A stretch of DNA of 64,000 nt from Sphagnum compactum (GCA_965153455.1 OZ234501.1:7192001-7256000), one strand, 5' to 3'; positions 48,265 to 60,531 are shown, numbered from the stretch's first letter. The notes: generated by a model not told the origin, from the letters alone. Made by a program: numbers and translations.

Positions 48265-49405
48265 GCGGAGGGGAATCTGTCCGAGACTTGCAGATGCAAA
48301 CAGGATCATCAACCCCCTGCTGGTGCCCGCTGTAATTCTCAGAGTTCACCTCCACAAAATTTCCCCCCTCAATTTCACTTTACAAAGGGGCAAGTTATAG
48401 TTGATACGTTTTTTTCCCATCAAGAGTGTATGATAGCCACATTCGGATTCTGTCCCTGTGCAACTGTCGGTTCGGTTCACAATGTAGGACTGGTTTTTGC
48501 TTTCAAATCCAGGACTACAAAAGCATTGTCTCCTTTTCCAGCACCACCATTTTTTCATCAATTTAATAATATAGACACAGTTTTTATAGGCTGCAAATAG
48601 AAAATGTGCAGCAAAGCCATTTTTCTTTCATGGGAAGGAAAAAACACACAAATTGCATTCTTCTTGTAACCACTACTTGCATAGTAGTCCTGCATATTAA
48701 AGCTTTTTCAAGGCATTGTACAACCAGCCGACTCTATATGATTTGACTCTGTCCTATACCAACGCTTGTAGTTTTTGAGTCAAATACTTTTGAGTTTTCC
48801 ACTTATATATGCCAATAACTTTGCAGAAGGGAAACAAAATGTGTAAATTGATCAGTCACAAAGAGCTGATTTTCTTAAGTAACTTGCTCACAAAGGTGTT
48901 AAATAACATATGGGAATGCAACTGAACAAAGGATGTTGGTACAAACTCTTTCATAATATGAGTACATAGCTTTTTTTTGATCTACAGTGCTCAGTGGCCA
49001 GCAGAATCCTACTTCTGCTACTATGGCATGACTACTCTGTTTCATCAGTGATCGGCTCCATACAACATCCAAGCATCATGCTGATCCTCAACTACCCAGA
49101 TGTCTTTTCTAATAATTATGCAGTTTAGAGTAATTGTATTGCCATAAGTATGGTGCAGATGGTCAATTGGCATCTCATCGCACCAAGTGCACTGTGACTC
49201 TTTGCAACTGATGCTTGCATTGTCCTCGGTTTTGTTGCCCATGTTTAGGATAATGTTTGTGGGGCCCACTCTCTGGAAGGCATTCCAAGTCATTTCAAGT
49301 TCACTTTACAATGTCTCCCAATTTCTGCGAAATATAGTGATAAACTATACCTCAAATTACTACCTCAAATTACACACCAAATCCAGCCCAGGATCCCCAT
49401 TTGGG
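48265..49405. other. Convergent 3' flanks of the GATA and ATG13 genes
   Basis: About 1.1 kb separates the two stop codons (48264 and 49406) of tail-to-tail genes, so it holds both 3' UTRs. An AATAATATAG-type A/T stretch near 48565 could serve GATA polyadenylation. No other gene is seen. Confidence 0.5.
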
Positions 49406-52400
49406 TTACACTGCTGTCTGGCCTGATGCCAAATTTCCCCCGCGTTGCCTCATGAGAAAGTCCCGCATCTCTCGGTATCCCCTCAGCTCCTCCAATGCAT
49501 CAGCTGCTGTTCTAGATCCCAAAGACAGTGCTGCTAATGAGGCTGGTGGTGAGCCTACTGTCAGTGCTGGTCCTGGTCCTGACCCTGGTGACACAAAGGG
49601 TGAACCTGAACCAAAACGTGCATCAACTCCTGGGCGACCTGTTGAGCTCAGGTTCCGCATCATTGTGGCTCCAGGATTGGGTGGACTCCCTTTCACTTTT
49701 GCCACTCCCAAAGAGCCCACTGCTGTTAAAGGACTTGTATGGGTTGGAACCGGAACTTGAGGGGAGGCTGAGGTCAACTTTCCCAGTGCAAGGTCAGAGA
49801 ATGTTCCAGAGGGTGTACTGAGCTCGCGCAGGGGGGGAGCAGATCTGAGGAATCTTACAAATGCCCCAACTGCTGCACGAGGTTGAGCTCCCACAGATCC
49901 AGGTAGCCCTACTGACTCAAAGGTATCTGCTGTTTTGGGTCTTGCCACAGGACTCCCAATCCTGTCACAAAACATATTACAGGAGTCAGAATGTCTAGAG
50001 CCCAATACCTTGATAACAATTTTGCATTCAATTGTAACCATTGAATTGAAACCCACATCTGGTTGCTTGAAAAGTCTTCTCCCTTCCCATGAGAAGATGA
50101 ACAAGCCAACAAGATTGAGTTTGCTAACAATCTACTGTTGTACCAGAATTCATGCACAAAGATGGGTTTTTGAAAGCTACAATCAATTACCTGCTTCGAT
50201 ACTCATCAACCTCGTCATCGTCGACAGCAAATGGGCATGCAAAATCCCCATCATCCATATCGTCATGTGGGAGACTGCCAACCTTACTCAGGGCCCTAAA
50301 GCTGCCAATTGTCAGGCCTGGGGAACCATACAATGACCTTTTTGCACGCAGTCGAGATTCCTCATCTCCCTTATTGTCTCCAACCACCTGTAGCCAACCA
50401 ATTAAACTTCTTAATCTTCAAGGCTTCCATGTCAGAAGCCAATCACCCTGACAAGCATAGTAGGATGAACCTGCCATACTATGATGAACAAGATACACAG
50501 AATGTTCAACAAATGAACAATAGCACAATATGACACAAACCAGAATTACCAAGAGAAATGTTACAAATTTATGCTTGGACCAAATCAACCATCAACATCT
50601 GCACCTTTCACAAGGTTAAAGGATCAATGAACAATGTAAAGGTTAAGAACAGACCATGCCATTACAAGTTACCAAACAAAAGAACTGTGAAAAAGACCAG
50701 GTTGTTCCAAATCGTTTTGACTGTAAGCAAAGGCACTACAAGCATGCAAACCCGAGTCTCAACCTCTCAATGAAATCTTCCCTTGGATAACTCATTTCCT
50801 ACAGTGGGTGGACAAGAAAAGAAACAATTCAAGAACCAGAATTGCTCACTTCCTACACACTTTTTAGTAGGAATGTTTCCAACAAAAATCTCCCACTGCC
50901 TGTGTCAATTGAGAAGAAACCTGAAGTGAAAGTAGCATTAATCAATTTGAGTCACAAGAAGAACACTATACCGCAGTGCTCCACTTCATAATCAATAACA
51001 GTGGACCACTGAAGATAAAATGTCTGGAGAACACTTTAAAAAAACATTAAAGAACTCTGCTGTGTAATTTACCATTACTAATCACTTGAGATAAACGTCA
51101 GGAGAATACTAAATGAGGACAGTCCTGTTTGTGATTGCAACAAAAGATAGATGATTCAAAGATCTGAACTTCTATCCATTCAGATATTGAGAAAAACAGT
51201 TTCTACAACTGAGATCAAAATTCACTAGCCACATTACAGTGGATAGTTCCAATTCATGATAACCAGACAACTCATGACATCAACTCACCTAATGGGAAAA
51301 AGAGACCTCACCCAACTAGCACAAATCACTATTATGTGGATAATAACTAACCCTGCAACTATCTTATACCTTTGATTCATCTATCCACTGTGGATATCCA
51401 CATTACTCATTGTGAACTATTAAGATTGACCTAGTTTTACAAAAACTGCATTGAAAACTGCAACCTTATTAGAGTTATAAAATTTCCAATGCAAAAGGGC
51501 CCAAAATCCAACCTTGTTACAGTTTCAAGAACATGGAAATTTCTTCTCCCACTAGGGAGTTTACCAACTGTACAATGCAGATTTTCAGAATAGAACAGAC
51601 CCTAAAATCCAACCAAAATGTTCTAATAGCATCTTAGCTGATAAGATACTTTGTTTGCCTAAGCACAAAATCAGTCCTAACCTTGATCATAACCTGAGTA
51701 TTAGTGGGATAAGAGATTTGATAAACTGATGACACTGGTTGAGCAATCACATGTGGGAACCTCATGGGTCAGAAAGTGTATCCCCTACGATACAACGAGT
51801 TGCAAACAGCACATCATTAACCTTGATATGCTGATTTGACAGTCTAATAGGGGTCATCACCCAACAGGGTTCGACTTTGGAATTGACTTTGAAGAAATGA
51901 ACATGAATACATGTGTCCCCTGATGATATTGGAATGAGTGTGAAATGGATATGAGAAGCAAAGCACTCTCTGAGAATTGGAAGAGACAAAAAGGTGTTGG
52001 AATTGAAGTGCAGATTGCTGTGTACCTGAGCACCATGCCATAACCGAGGGTTGCAAGAAGCCACACGATTCAACATCACCTCTGCAGGCTTACTCTGTGG
52101 GGATGGTGGTGGAAGCAAGCCTCGATTTTGATGATAAGGGTCAGCCATGGGAAGCCGAGAGTTTGAACGCATCGGATTTGAGGGACGGGGAATACTTACA
52201 GGTGCACTACTAGAGCGAAGGACATTATCTTGTTGTGAGTAACCATGAGCAGGTGGAGAAGGAGATGGAGATGGAGAGAAAGGTGGGGAGTATCGAGATT
52301 TTATAGGAATGGGTTGTGATGCATTGCTGTGGCCTTGGTATGATGAAGGTTGTGAGAAAGGGCGATGGAGTGGGGAGGTTCGAGGAGAAAGATGTGATGG

Positions 52401-53765
52401 CATGTGTCCTTGACCTGATGGAGAGGAAGGAGGCTTGGGAGGTGAAGGATGGAAATTTGGAGAAGGAGAAGCAGATTGGAAGGTAGGAGAAGAAGGGGGT
52501 AAGGAGGGAGGCCCAGCCACCTTATTTAAGCCCCCACTCCAGCTATGTCGACGTCCAAGTGATACAGGCACTGAACTCGGCAATGAAACCATGTGAACTC
52601 CCTGCTTTCCAGGATTACCCCTGCTAGGCATCGACCCAATGCTTGAGAACCGCCGCAAGGGATCTGTGGTAGGACTTCCAACATAATCTGCGATGATGCG
52701 TGGAAGGATGGGAGGCATGATTTCAAGTGCAGTCACTGCTGTTGCACTTCTATATGCAACTGACACACATAGCCTTCCCCACTGGGTTTCAATTGGTGTC
52801 AACCTGCAGGTGGACATCAGCCTGTCGTCGCCTGTGGTCAAAGGTGGAGGTGCGGCTGATACCATGTATGACAATGAGAAGCTTTGGCTGTGAGAAGAGG
52901 AGTTTGCTAGCCGGAAGAGCCGATGTGCTGGCAAGGTTCGAACTGAGCAGTAAAGAGAACGAAGCATGATGATGGTTCTTTTGTACACTACAGGACTTTC
53001 GATTACATGAGTGGGCAGATAGGGAAGCGGCAAATTACCCCCCTGCTGTGCCCTTCCAGGACTTCCGCTTCCTACTGCAAATCTTCCTTCCAAGTTTCCA
53101 CTTCCCCAACTTTCGCTGTGACCTAAACCTCCTCCTCCTCCACCGCTCACACCTTTACCTGTGCCTCCTAACCCTAATCCTCCTGTGGCAGTACTGGGAG
53201 GCTTTTTCCTGCGCTCGTAATGGACCACCCACCTTTCCAAAAGAGTCGAAGACGGCCCGCCTTGCGAAGAGAAGCTGTCGTCGTTCCCACTCCAAGAATC
53301 GCCTCCTCGTGAAGTAGAGGGATACCGATTTGGCGAAGAAGCTCCTTTGAAAAATCTGTGGCGAGTAGCAGAACTGCCCCCTGCTGCCGAAGAAGAAGAA
53401 GGAGAGGGAAGAAGAGCATCGCCGCCTTGCTGCTGCTGCTGCTGCTGCTGTAGAAGAATATCCACCACCATAGCTTCTTGCATGATTCCTCGTCGCCATG
53501 GCTCCGCACTCTCTTGCACCGCATTGCAGTTCTCAAGCTCTAGGTTAAACCAGCGATTCGTCGTTCGAGACGAAGAGGAAGAAGACACGGGTGATGATCC
53601 CAGAAATGAAACCTCATCTCCTCCTCCTCCTCCTCCTCCTCCGCCCGCGCCACCGCTTTGCGACTGCGCTGCAACGAAGGGGATCCTGGACTCGAGGATG
53701 ACATGCAAGCTCTTGACGAAGAATTCGGAAACAATTTGCTCGATTTTAGCCTTCTCGGCTTGCAT
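49406..53765 (-). CDS. ATG13: Autophagy-related protein 13 (ATG1/ATG13 kinase complex subunit)
   Basis: Minus-strand exons are 53765-52026, 50387-50191 and 49961-49406. Donors are GTACAC and GTAATT, acceptors CTACAG and GACAG. Phases agree, for 830 residues. The N-terminal HORMA domain shows IEQIVSEFFVKSLHVILESR, RWFNLELEN, WRRGIMQEAMVVDILL, LLERWVVHYERRK, VYKRTIIMLRSLY, TPIETQWGRLCVSVAY and PRIIADYVG. Exon 2 carries the plant ATG13 motif DFACPFAVDD. Exon 3 ends with a helix ELRGYREMRDFLMRQ. In the family ATG13 activates and scaffolds ATG1 kinase in the cytosol and is regulated by TOR phosphorylation. Poly-Gly (about residues 42-50) and poly-Gln (about 108-116) tracts interrupt the HORMA region, and the middle is a long Ser/Pro-rich linker. 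The start ATG CAA at 53765 lies just before the first conserved helix. Confidence 0.93.
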
Positions 53766-53783
53766 CGCACCCAACTAACTTCT

Positions 53784-53861
53784 TCACAACAGAGCAGCAG
53801 CGGCCCTGCTCTGCGATGCAAAGGGTTTGTATGCAGGTAGCGTAGCGCGAGGATCCGACAT
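53784..53861 (-). promoter_or_regulatory. Upstream ORF in the ATG13 leader
   Basis: An ATG at 53861 opens a 25-codon frame (MSDPRATLPAYKPFASQ...) that stops with TGA at 53784-53786, 18 nt before the ATG13 start and in another frame. If the transcript begins upstream of 53861, it could reduce translation of ATG13. Transcript start and use are not known. Confidence 0.5.
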
Positions 53862-53984
53862 GCCCCGCAGCAACCCCCTCCCCCACAACAACCTCCAATG
53901 CCCACACTACCTACTCACCTCTCACATATACCTACCTCCTTTCCTGGGTCTATTGCCGGAATCGGACTCCACCGGCTGCTGGAA

Positions 53985-54435
53985 TCTGCACCTACCACCG
54001 CCGATTCTGAATTGGACCAGGCCGATTGATTGATTCTGGTGCCAAGAATCAGCAGCAGCAACTTCCACGGATTCTGAATTGTATCAAGAATTGGACTGGG
54101 TTGATTCATTCTGGGGCCAGAATCAGCAGAGCAGCAACTACAACAGATTCTGAATTGAATCAAGAATTGGACTGGATTGAGTCATTCTGGGGCCAGAATC
54201 AGCAGCAGCAACTACCACGAATTCTGAATTGAAATCAAGAATTGGACCTGGGTCAATTGATTTTCTGGTGCCAGAATAAGCAACCGTGTAGAATCAGCAG
54301 CAACGCCGATTATGACTCCCGGAATTGGACTGGGCTGATTCATTCTGGTGTCAGAATCAGCAACCATGTAGAATCAGCAAACACCACCGATTCTGAAATG
54401 AAGAATCGGACTTGGCTGATTCTGGGTGCCAGTTT
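53985..54435. repeat. About 75-bp minisatellite upstream of ATG13
   Basis: Five to six diverged units share GATTCTGAATTG, AAGAATTGGACTGGG, TTGATTCATTCTGG and CCAGAATCAGCAGCAGCAAC. The array begins about 220 bp upstream of the ATG13 start codon, so it overlaps or abuts the promoter. Confidence 0.85.
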
Positions 54436-54880
54436 TGTTCTCGTCCATATTGGCAGAATTTAAATTATGCAACTAATTCTGCCAACAGACCTTTATGCCT
54501 CTAAGGAATACCCACTCTGGAGTATCTACCCGCGTGTAGATTATCTTTTGGAATCCTTTCAAATATGTGCAATATCAAGTAAGTACCCGCAGCTGATTAT
54601 GTACTGTGGTAGGCCCATTCCACCAAGGAACGCATCAAGCCCAGTAAGGGGGATGTGCCATTCCATTACATGTAATGAATGGGTTTATACAAAGGCCTGT
54701 TCCGGTGCGTCACCAGCATTTCCCATCACTACAGCATATTCCTGACAATTGATACACATCACAAGTGGAACCGGCGGAACAATCTAAAGTGGAACCAGCA
54801 GATGACCGCCCATCTCATCTAGGAAAAAACCCTAAATGAGTACTGGAATAAGACACCAAATAGACATGTTGCGTGCTAGA
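54436..54880. other. Spacer, no gene seen
   Basis: Non-repetitive DNA between the minisatellite and the 96-bp duplication. No exon recognised. Confidence 0.35.
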
Positions 54881-55073
54881 GAACAGATGCCGTGGGGCTG
54901 ATTCTGTCACGTAAAGCCTTCCAGGCCAAGTTTTCATCCTGGAGTCGAGCTATTTTGACACATCAACTTTACCCTGGAACAGATGCCGTGGGGCTGATTC
55001 TGTCCAAGTAAAGCCTTCCAGGGCAAGTTTTCATCCTGGAGTCGAGCTATTTTGACACATCAACTTTACCCCG
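54881..55073. repeat. Near-perfect 96-bp tandem duplication
   Basis: GAACAGATGCCGTGGGGCTG begins at 54881 and again at 54977. The units differ at only a few positions (GTCACGTAAAG versus GTCCAAGTAAAG, CCAGGCC versus CCAGGGC). The high identity suggests a recent duplication. Confidence 0.9.
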
Positions 55074-55097
55074 GTGGTAACGTGGATATCAAACTAA

Positions 55098-55317
55098 AGG
55101 TGCATTCACACTTGGTATTTTTAAGGGACTTTAGTGTTGAGTCCCGTAACATCATGCTAGTCATTTAGGACCTAATCCTATTTACCATGAAAATTTTACG
55201 TGAAGCTAACATTCACTTAACATGAAGCCGTCACCTATTTAACATTGCATGCCACCTAGGATTATATCACCTATATTTTCATTTCACACTGACGTAACAT
55301 CAAGTGTGAATGCACCA
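55098..55317. mobile_element. PIF/Harbinger-like MITE, copy 2 (uninterrupted)
   Basis: A 220-bp element from AGGTGCATTCACACTTGGT to CAAGTGTGAATGCACCA, flanked by TAA (55095-55097, 55318-55320). The terminal repeats match at 17 of 19 positions. There is no coding capacity. Confidence 0.9.
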
Positions 55318-55371
55318 TAAGGTACAAACCTTGTAGAATATACTTGACACAAATGTCAGACTCAATATTAA

Positions 55372-55993
55372 AGGTGCATTCACACTTGGTGTTAGGGATT
55401 CTAGTGTTGGGCCACCTAACACCATGCTAGTCATTTAGGACTTACACCTAACTTACCATGAACATCTATCTATGAAGGAAGGTAGTTTGTTTTGTTTTGT
55501 AGTTATGAGATCCACCGAACCCAAGATGCTTCAGATCATGTTCTTGATGTCTTTGGAAAGCTCTTGACAGTTGGACTCGTGGTGTGCAAAAGTTCTTGAA
55601 TATTGAATGATTTCTTCACTGGAAATTAAATTAAATCATAGCTGAAAATTTCAGAGGAATTGGAATGTGCCTTTGGTGTTGTTGGAAAGATCTTGATGAG
55701 CCGGATTTAATGGAATTTTATTTGGTAACATTTGGATTTTGAATGTGGAAGATATTGATTTTTAAGTGATTTCTGAAGCTAAAATTCAAATAAATTTCAG
55801 AAAACCCAAGTTTTGAAAGGAAAAATCAGTTGAGGACATGATAACACTTGGGCCAAGCACAGGTCACACTAGTTTTATGTTAAGTTAACATTCACTTAAC
55901 ATTAAGCTATTGCCCAGTTAAAATTGGGTGTCACCTAGGATGCCACCTAGATTTTCATTTTTCACTGACTTAAGATCAAGTGTGAATGCACCA
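55372..55993. mobile_element. PIF/Harbinger-like MITE, copy 3, with internal insertion
   Basis: It has the same ends and TAA flanks (55369-55371, 55994-55996) as copy 2, but is 622 bp because of the block at about 55464-55872. Left of the insert it reads ACTTACCATGAACA and right of it TTTTATGTTAAGTTAACATT. Together these match the uninterrupted copies. Confidence 0.88.
55464..55872. repeat. Dispersed repeat, second copy, inserted in the MITE
   Basis: This aligns with 2718-3280 in the same order of motifs. It sits at the point where the other two MITE copies are continuous. Exact borders are uncertain by a few bases, and no clear target duplication is visible. Confidence 0.8.
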
Positions 55994-55996
55994 TAA

Positions 55997-57069
55997 CCAT
56001 AGGGCTATATACCAAACCAATGCTTGTAACAAGTCTCATGCCTACATTACAAATTTATCTTAATTTTAAATGATTTGGGGTACAAAACCACAATTTTATT
56101 TGTCGAGCATTTAGGGTGAAAGACATAAAGATTAAACCAATTTTGCACAAGAATAAAAAACAAGGATAGACCCTTGACGTTTCTTTATTTGAATACATAC
56201 AACACTTGATTGTTGACGCCAAAAAAGTTAAAGAATCAAAGGTGTACTTGGAATCTCCAAATGTTAATGACCAAAAGAACCATGTTAAAAAAATTTGATG
56301 ACACCCATTTTGTTTTGTGTTTTTGCTTGAACTCCACTTATGTTGCTTTCTAAATAGGCTACGTTTTTTCATGTTTTGTGTTTTATAAAAATGGTGGCGT
56401 TTGGTGAAAATGGTGGGCATGTTCCTTAAGGGCTGGGTGGTAAGTGCTTAAACGTTGTTACATTATGCATCATTGAAAGGAGACGATGTGATATGTAATT
56501 AAGCTCCTTATAATCAAGTATGAAATTCTTGTGCATCCCTTTTTTTTATTTGTGATGGGTTTCCGAGGAATTGTGTGAGGTTGTAATTTGAAGTCCAATG
56601 GTTGCTTTGGTCTTCTGGGAGCAATGAATTGTTAATGAAAGTTTTTGCAATTTATAGTTAGTTTGTAGCCCAAAGCTTGTAGGGACCATAAAAATTCTTT
56701 TAGTTCTCCTTCGTGTTCCATATTTCATATTGTTTTGTTATTAGATGTTCTTCTTATAGATAATTGGCCCCATAAGGAACCTTCTTTGCATCTAAATTTT
56801 GAAAAGTTTAGAACCAAACACTTCTTTGATTCCCAAAATTTTCAAAAATCCAAAACTGGAGGTTATTAGAAAAATCATATACATGCACCATATTAGACTA
56901 AACCACTTGGAATGATATGTAGAAAACTTTCAAATTACAACATTTTCTCTAAAATCAAAGGACATAGATTATACTAATTGCAATTATAAACAAGCAGTAG
57001 ACCCATCTTGAACGGGTTTTGTGCCTTCTTCAGCAATTTGTGACAGAGTTCTTTCAATCAGGACTAAGG
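55997..57069. other. 3' flank of the membrane-protein gene
   Basis: It contains the presumed 3' UTR of the minus-strand gene ending at 57070. Frames such as 56055-56420 (-) are low-complexity and unsupported. Confidence 0.4.
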
Positions 57070-60000
57070 CTATTTTTTGCACAAAATGAAGTAAAATGAA
57101 ATGCCAAATGTGACTGCAAATAACGATAAGGTCAACAATACCATCACACTATACACAGTGAAAAAATGATTGGGTGCGTCGGGTGTAGGTACTTGAGATG
57201 AATCGATGGAGTCCAAAAACTCTAATCCTTTGGCCCTCACCTTCTCTATCCATTTTTTGAGCACCTATTCAGCAAAACACACCATAAAATATTTATTTCA
57301 GTGCTTAACAACTTGCAAAACATGCATACTTCAGTCAAAAGTTTTTCATTTCTGTGTTGTAGACAACCTTAGAGACATGTAAGATGGATGTATGATTGTG
57401 TTGAAAGGGCTCCATCTCTTTGAGCTCATGGAAGAGTCTAGTAGGCATATGAAGTCCAGTGGTCCTTAAACAAGAAACAGTTTTTGCACAACTTCTTGTT
57501 TACCTGGTTCTTTTCCATCTAACCACAGTTTTAAGTGCAAGGTAAAGCCCTAGGGTCGGGACATTCCCCAAAATAAGGTGCCCAGGGCTAGGGAGTAGCT
57601 AAGTCCCCAATTGTGGACCTTACATAACATAAAGCATAAGGCAAACCTTAACACAACCATAAACATTTGTCGATCACAAGACAGTGAAGTATGAGGGATC
57701 TTATGCATATAAGTAGGTGCAAGGTCTCTCCCACTCCTACATAGTAGGCATAAGATCCCACCGCTTTTATAGGAGGGGTAGTCATGGAAATTAAGGTGCC
57801 TTTTGAATACACCAAAAAAATTCTATGACTGCTTTATTGCTATGTGAACCCCTGACTCTGAACCTCTAAATTTCAGTGTTTGAGGAGGGCACCTTATGTC
57901 TGTGAGTAAGGAATGCATCCTCTAATTGCAGAGGCACCATACACTTACTAGGCTAGTAGGTGCAAGCTAGGTCCTCACCAAAAGAGCAGCAAGGTGCACC
58001 ACTTCGTGACTTAAACATACATCATTGTATCATGATCTACTGATGTTTACTTCATGACTGGAATTGTCCTTTACACATGATTAATCCCTCCTGTGAAGAC
58101 AGTCTGGATATGTGCGGCAAGGTTCAACTATGCTTTGTCTAGGCCCCTTATCTCAGTAATGCCCACCTTGGGACATTACCGTACACCAAGTCCATTCCCA
58201 ATGCAACTTATAACCTTATAGCAGAGAGATTCAATTCTGAATTTGGAACAAGGCAAGAAACCATAACTCTTCTTGATTCTTAATCTTGACCACAATATAC
58301 TTGGCTTGGAAAAAACATCATAAAGGACTTGTGCAAACCTCCATGACAGCTTGCTAGACTCAGCCATATGGTGGGATTCCCACCCCTAGGGGCAAGAAAT
58401 TGCAAATTATGTTTCATGATATTACAAAAAGAAATTTCCCACCACACAAGCAAGAGGTCCCGTCAAACACTGATTGGGGAAAGCCTTGGTCGTTATGTCA
58501 GGTTAATGCCCTGTTGTCATGGCATTACCTTACACATAAACACACAAGCAGTTCCTCTAGTCACCCGAAAGAGCTAAGACCACACTTGTGCTTATTGGAC
58601 CTTGTGGAGTTTGAACATTTGAAGGTTCACAAGTGTGGAAACAAAGTTGAAAAGAACCACTAGAACTTTGCAGTGGGGGGCACTTAAAATTGAGGAAAAT
58701 TTGTATCTTAGACAGAGGATTGTACCTTATAAGCAAGATTCCACCCTCAAAATGAGGAACCTTACAAGGGGTCTCCTCTCCTCTCAAGCAAAATCACAAC
58801 TATGCAGTTTACAAGCAAATTATAGCGGTTCAATAGCGGTTCTTTATGCTTGGTGAGGACGTTGAACAGGACCATTGTAGGAATTCACCTCATGTGCTTG
58901 GCACTCACCTCAACAGAGGATGGCACCTTCATCAAAATGAGGAATCTTACACATAAGGTACCTCCATTCCTCTCAAAAAAAATTGCAAGTTTTCAGAATT
59001 GTCCGGTTCACAAGCAAATTCTAATGGTTCTTTATGGCAGGTAAGGACTAAAGACCTTAAACAAGGCAGTTCTGGAAATTTGGCTTCAGTGCTCAGCTCT
59101 TGCCTCAGGTTGGGTCCCAATTTCCAGAATGGCACATTTGGGAGTCTTATCCTACATGTAAGCACATAAATGGCATAATGGGAGGTGATTCCAGAGCAGC
59201 CAGGGTGAACCCACACCCACATTGGTCCCTTTACCTTCTTGATCGAGGCCTCCCAGCAGTAGGTAAGGCCTGCAGATGGGGGCATTACCATAATAAGGTA
59301 CTCACTGAAGGCAACAATTGAGGGGCAATGACATTGAATTCTGGTAATGCCCCTGTCCAAAGGCCTTATTGTGTGAAATGACCTATCGCACCAAGATCTG
59401 ACTGCCAAGAAGATCTGACCACCAAGATCCTTTCATTGCACCAAAAAGAACCACGGGACTTACTAAATGTGTAAGAGCTTGCCAAGAAACAAAAGATGAC
59501 CTCCCCGTGTTAGGAGGAACCTTATGGATTTAAGGCTCCCTCCCGATACACTACACTGGCAAATCTCTGGTACGACATTCCATGGCCAAATTAAACCCAA
59601 GAAACGTTGGATTTGGAATGAGAGATCCGGATTTAGTCCAAGCATGGAACATTCATACTATTTAGAAGCGATTCAGATGAATTTTAGGGGTTTTTAGCAC
59701 CCACACTGGTTTTCGCAAGGCATTCTTGTGGAGCAAGGGAGAAAAAGGAAATTAGGTAGGGTAATACTTACTCGGGGATACTCCTCTTCCTTCTTGATGG
59801 TCTTCTGGATGTCCTCGAGTTGAAGAAGCTTCTGTGTGACTCCTGCGATGGCAGCTGCAGACGCTAACAGAGAGAGTACGAACACGGTGGACCAATTGCG
59901 ACAATCTAGCACCTGAGCCTGCGCGACGGCTGTGTAGAGCACTCCTTGGAAAACAATAAAAAACCCCATCAGCTGGTACACTTCATTCTTGATTTGGCTG

Positions 60001-60347
60001 CTTTGCTGCTCCTTGCGATCGATCCTCTTCTGAAGCACACGAACGTCGTTCCGCCAAGTCTCTAGGCCCTTTTTCAGTGCCCTGCCGCGACGCGTACTAG
60101 CCTCTTCCACCGCCAACAGCGTAAAGCACTCCATCTCTCTAAGGCTATGGTAGGGAGGAAGATCATTTCCTTCCGGGGCCGGTCCTGCCACACTGCTCTG
60201 TGCCTGTGGATTGACGATATTGCTGCTGGATACAAATTTCTGGCCGTTGTGCGCGAAGGTTACAACATGCGGTTGTTGCAGACTGTTACCACTCGAGCTT
60301 GATGTTATAAGCTCAATATCGATCACGCAAGAATCTGCTCGAGCCAT
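57070..60347 (-). CDS. Plant membrane protein of unknown function, 256 residues, two exons
   Basis: Exons are 60347-59772 (192 codons) and 57264-57070 (64 codons plus stop). The donor is GTAAGT and the acceptor is TGAATAG, joining YPR to VLKKWIEKV between codons. The start is the ATG giving MARADSCVIDIEL. After a polar N terminus comes a charged helical stretch, likely coiled coil (REMECFTLLAVEEAS, then WRNDVRVLQKRIDRKEQQSS). Two hydrophobic helices follow (LMGFFIVFQGVLYTAVAQ and STVFVLSLLASAAAIAGV) and, in exon 2, a third (VYSVMVLLTLSLFAVTFGIS) close to the C terminus, which is basic (CKK). I recall similar unnamed plant proteins but no function. Continuity of the helical segment across the 2.5-kb intron supports the join. 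Confidence 0.8.
57540..59100. repeat. Degenerate repeats within the 2.5-kb intron
   Basis: Blocks around 58740-58900 and 58920-59090 share TACAAGCAAATT/CACAAGCAAATTC, GGTTCTTTATG and ATGAGGAAYCTTAC. Further AAGGTGCC/TAAGGT-type motifs recur around 57580-57910 and 59285. These look like old local duplications, and no exon is recognised. Confidence 0.5.
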
Positions 60348-60531
60348 GAGTACCTTCCTTTGCACAAACAACAAATTTTACCCCCACAACAACGTCCAGT
60401 AGAGTCTTGTGCGCCTTCTTTCAATGTGCTTGTAGGAGGCATGGGGCAATTGTTTACCGACAGCGGTTTGTTTTCTCCAGCCACTGCACCTCCGCAGTTA
60501 GCCAATTTGTGTGAGACACTGATGCCATTTT

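Noticed and set aside
49401-49760. Plus-strand protein rich in Pro/Gly
   Set aside because: It is the antisense shadow of the last ATG13 exon, which has conserved motifs and fitting splice phases.
53347-53778. Plus-strand protein with poly-Cys and poly-Pro
   Set aside because: The runs are antisense readings of the ATG13 poly-Gln and poly-Gly codons.
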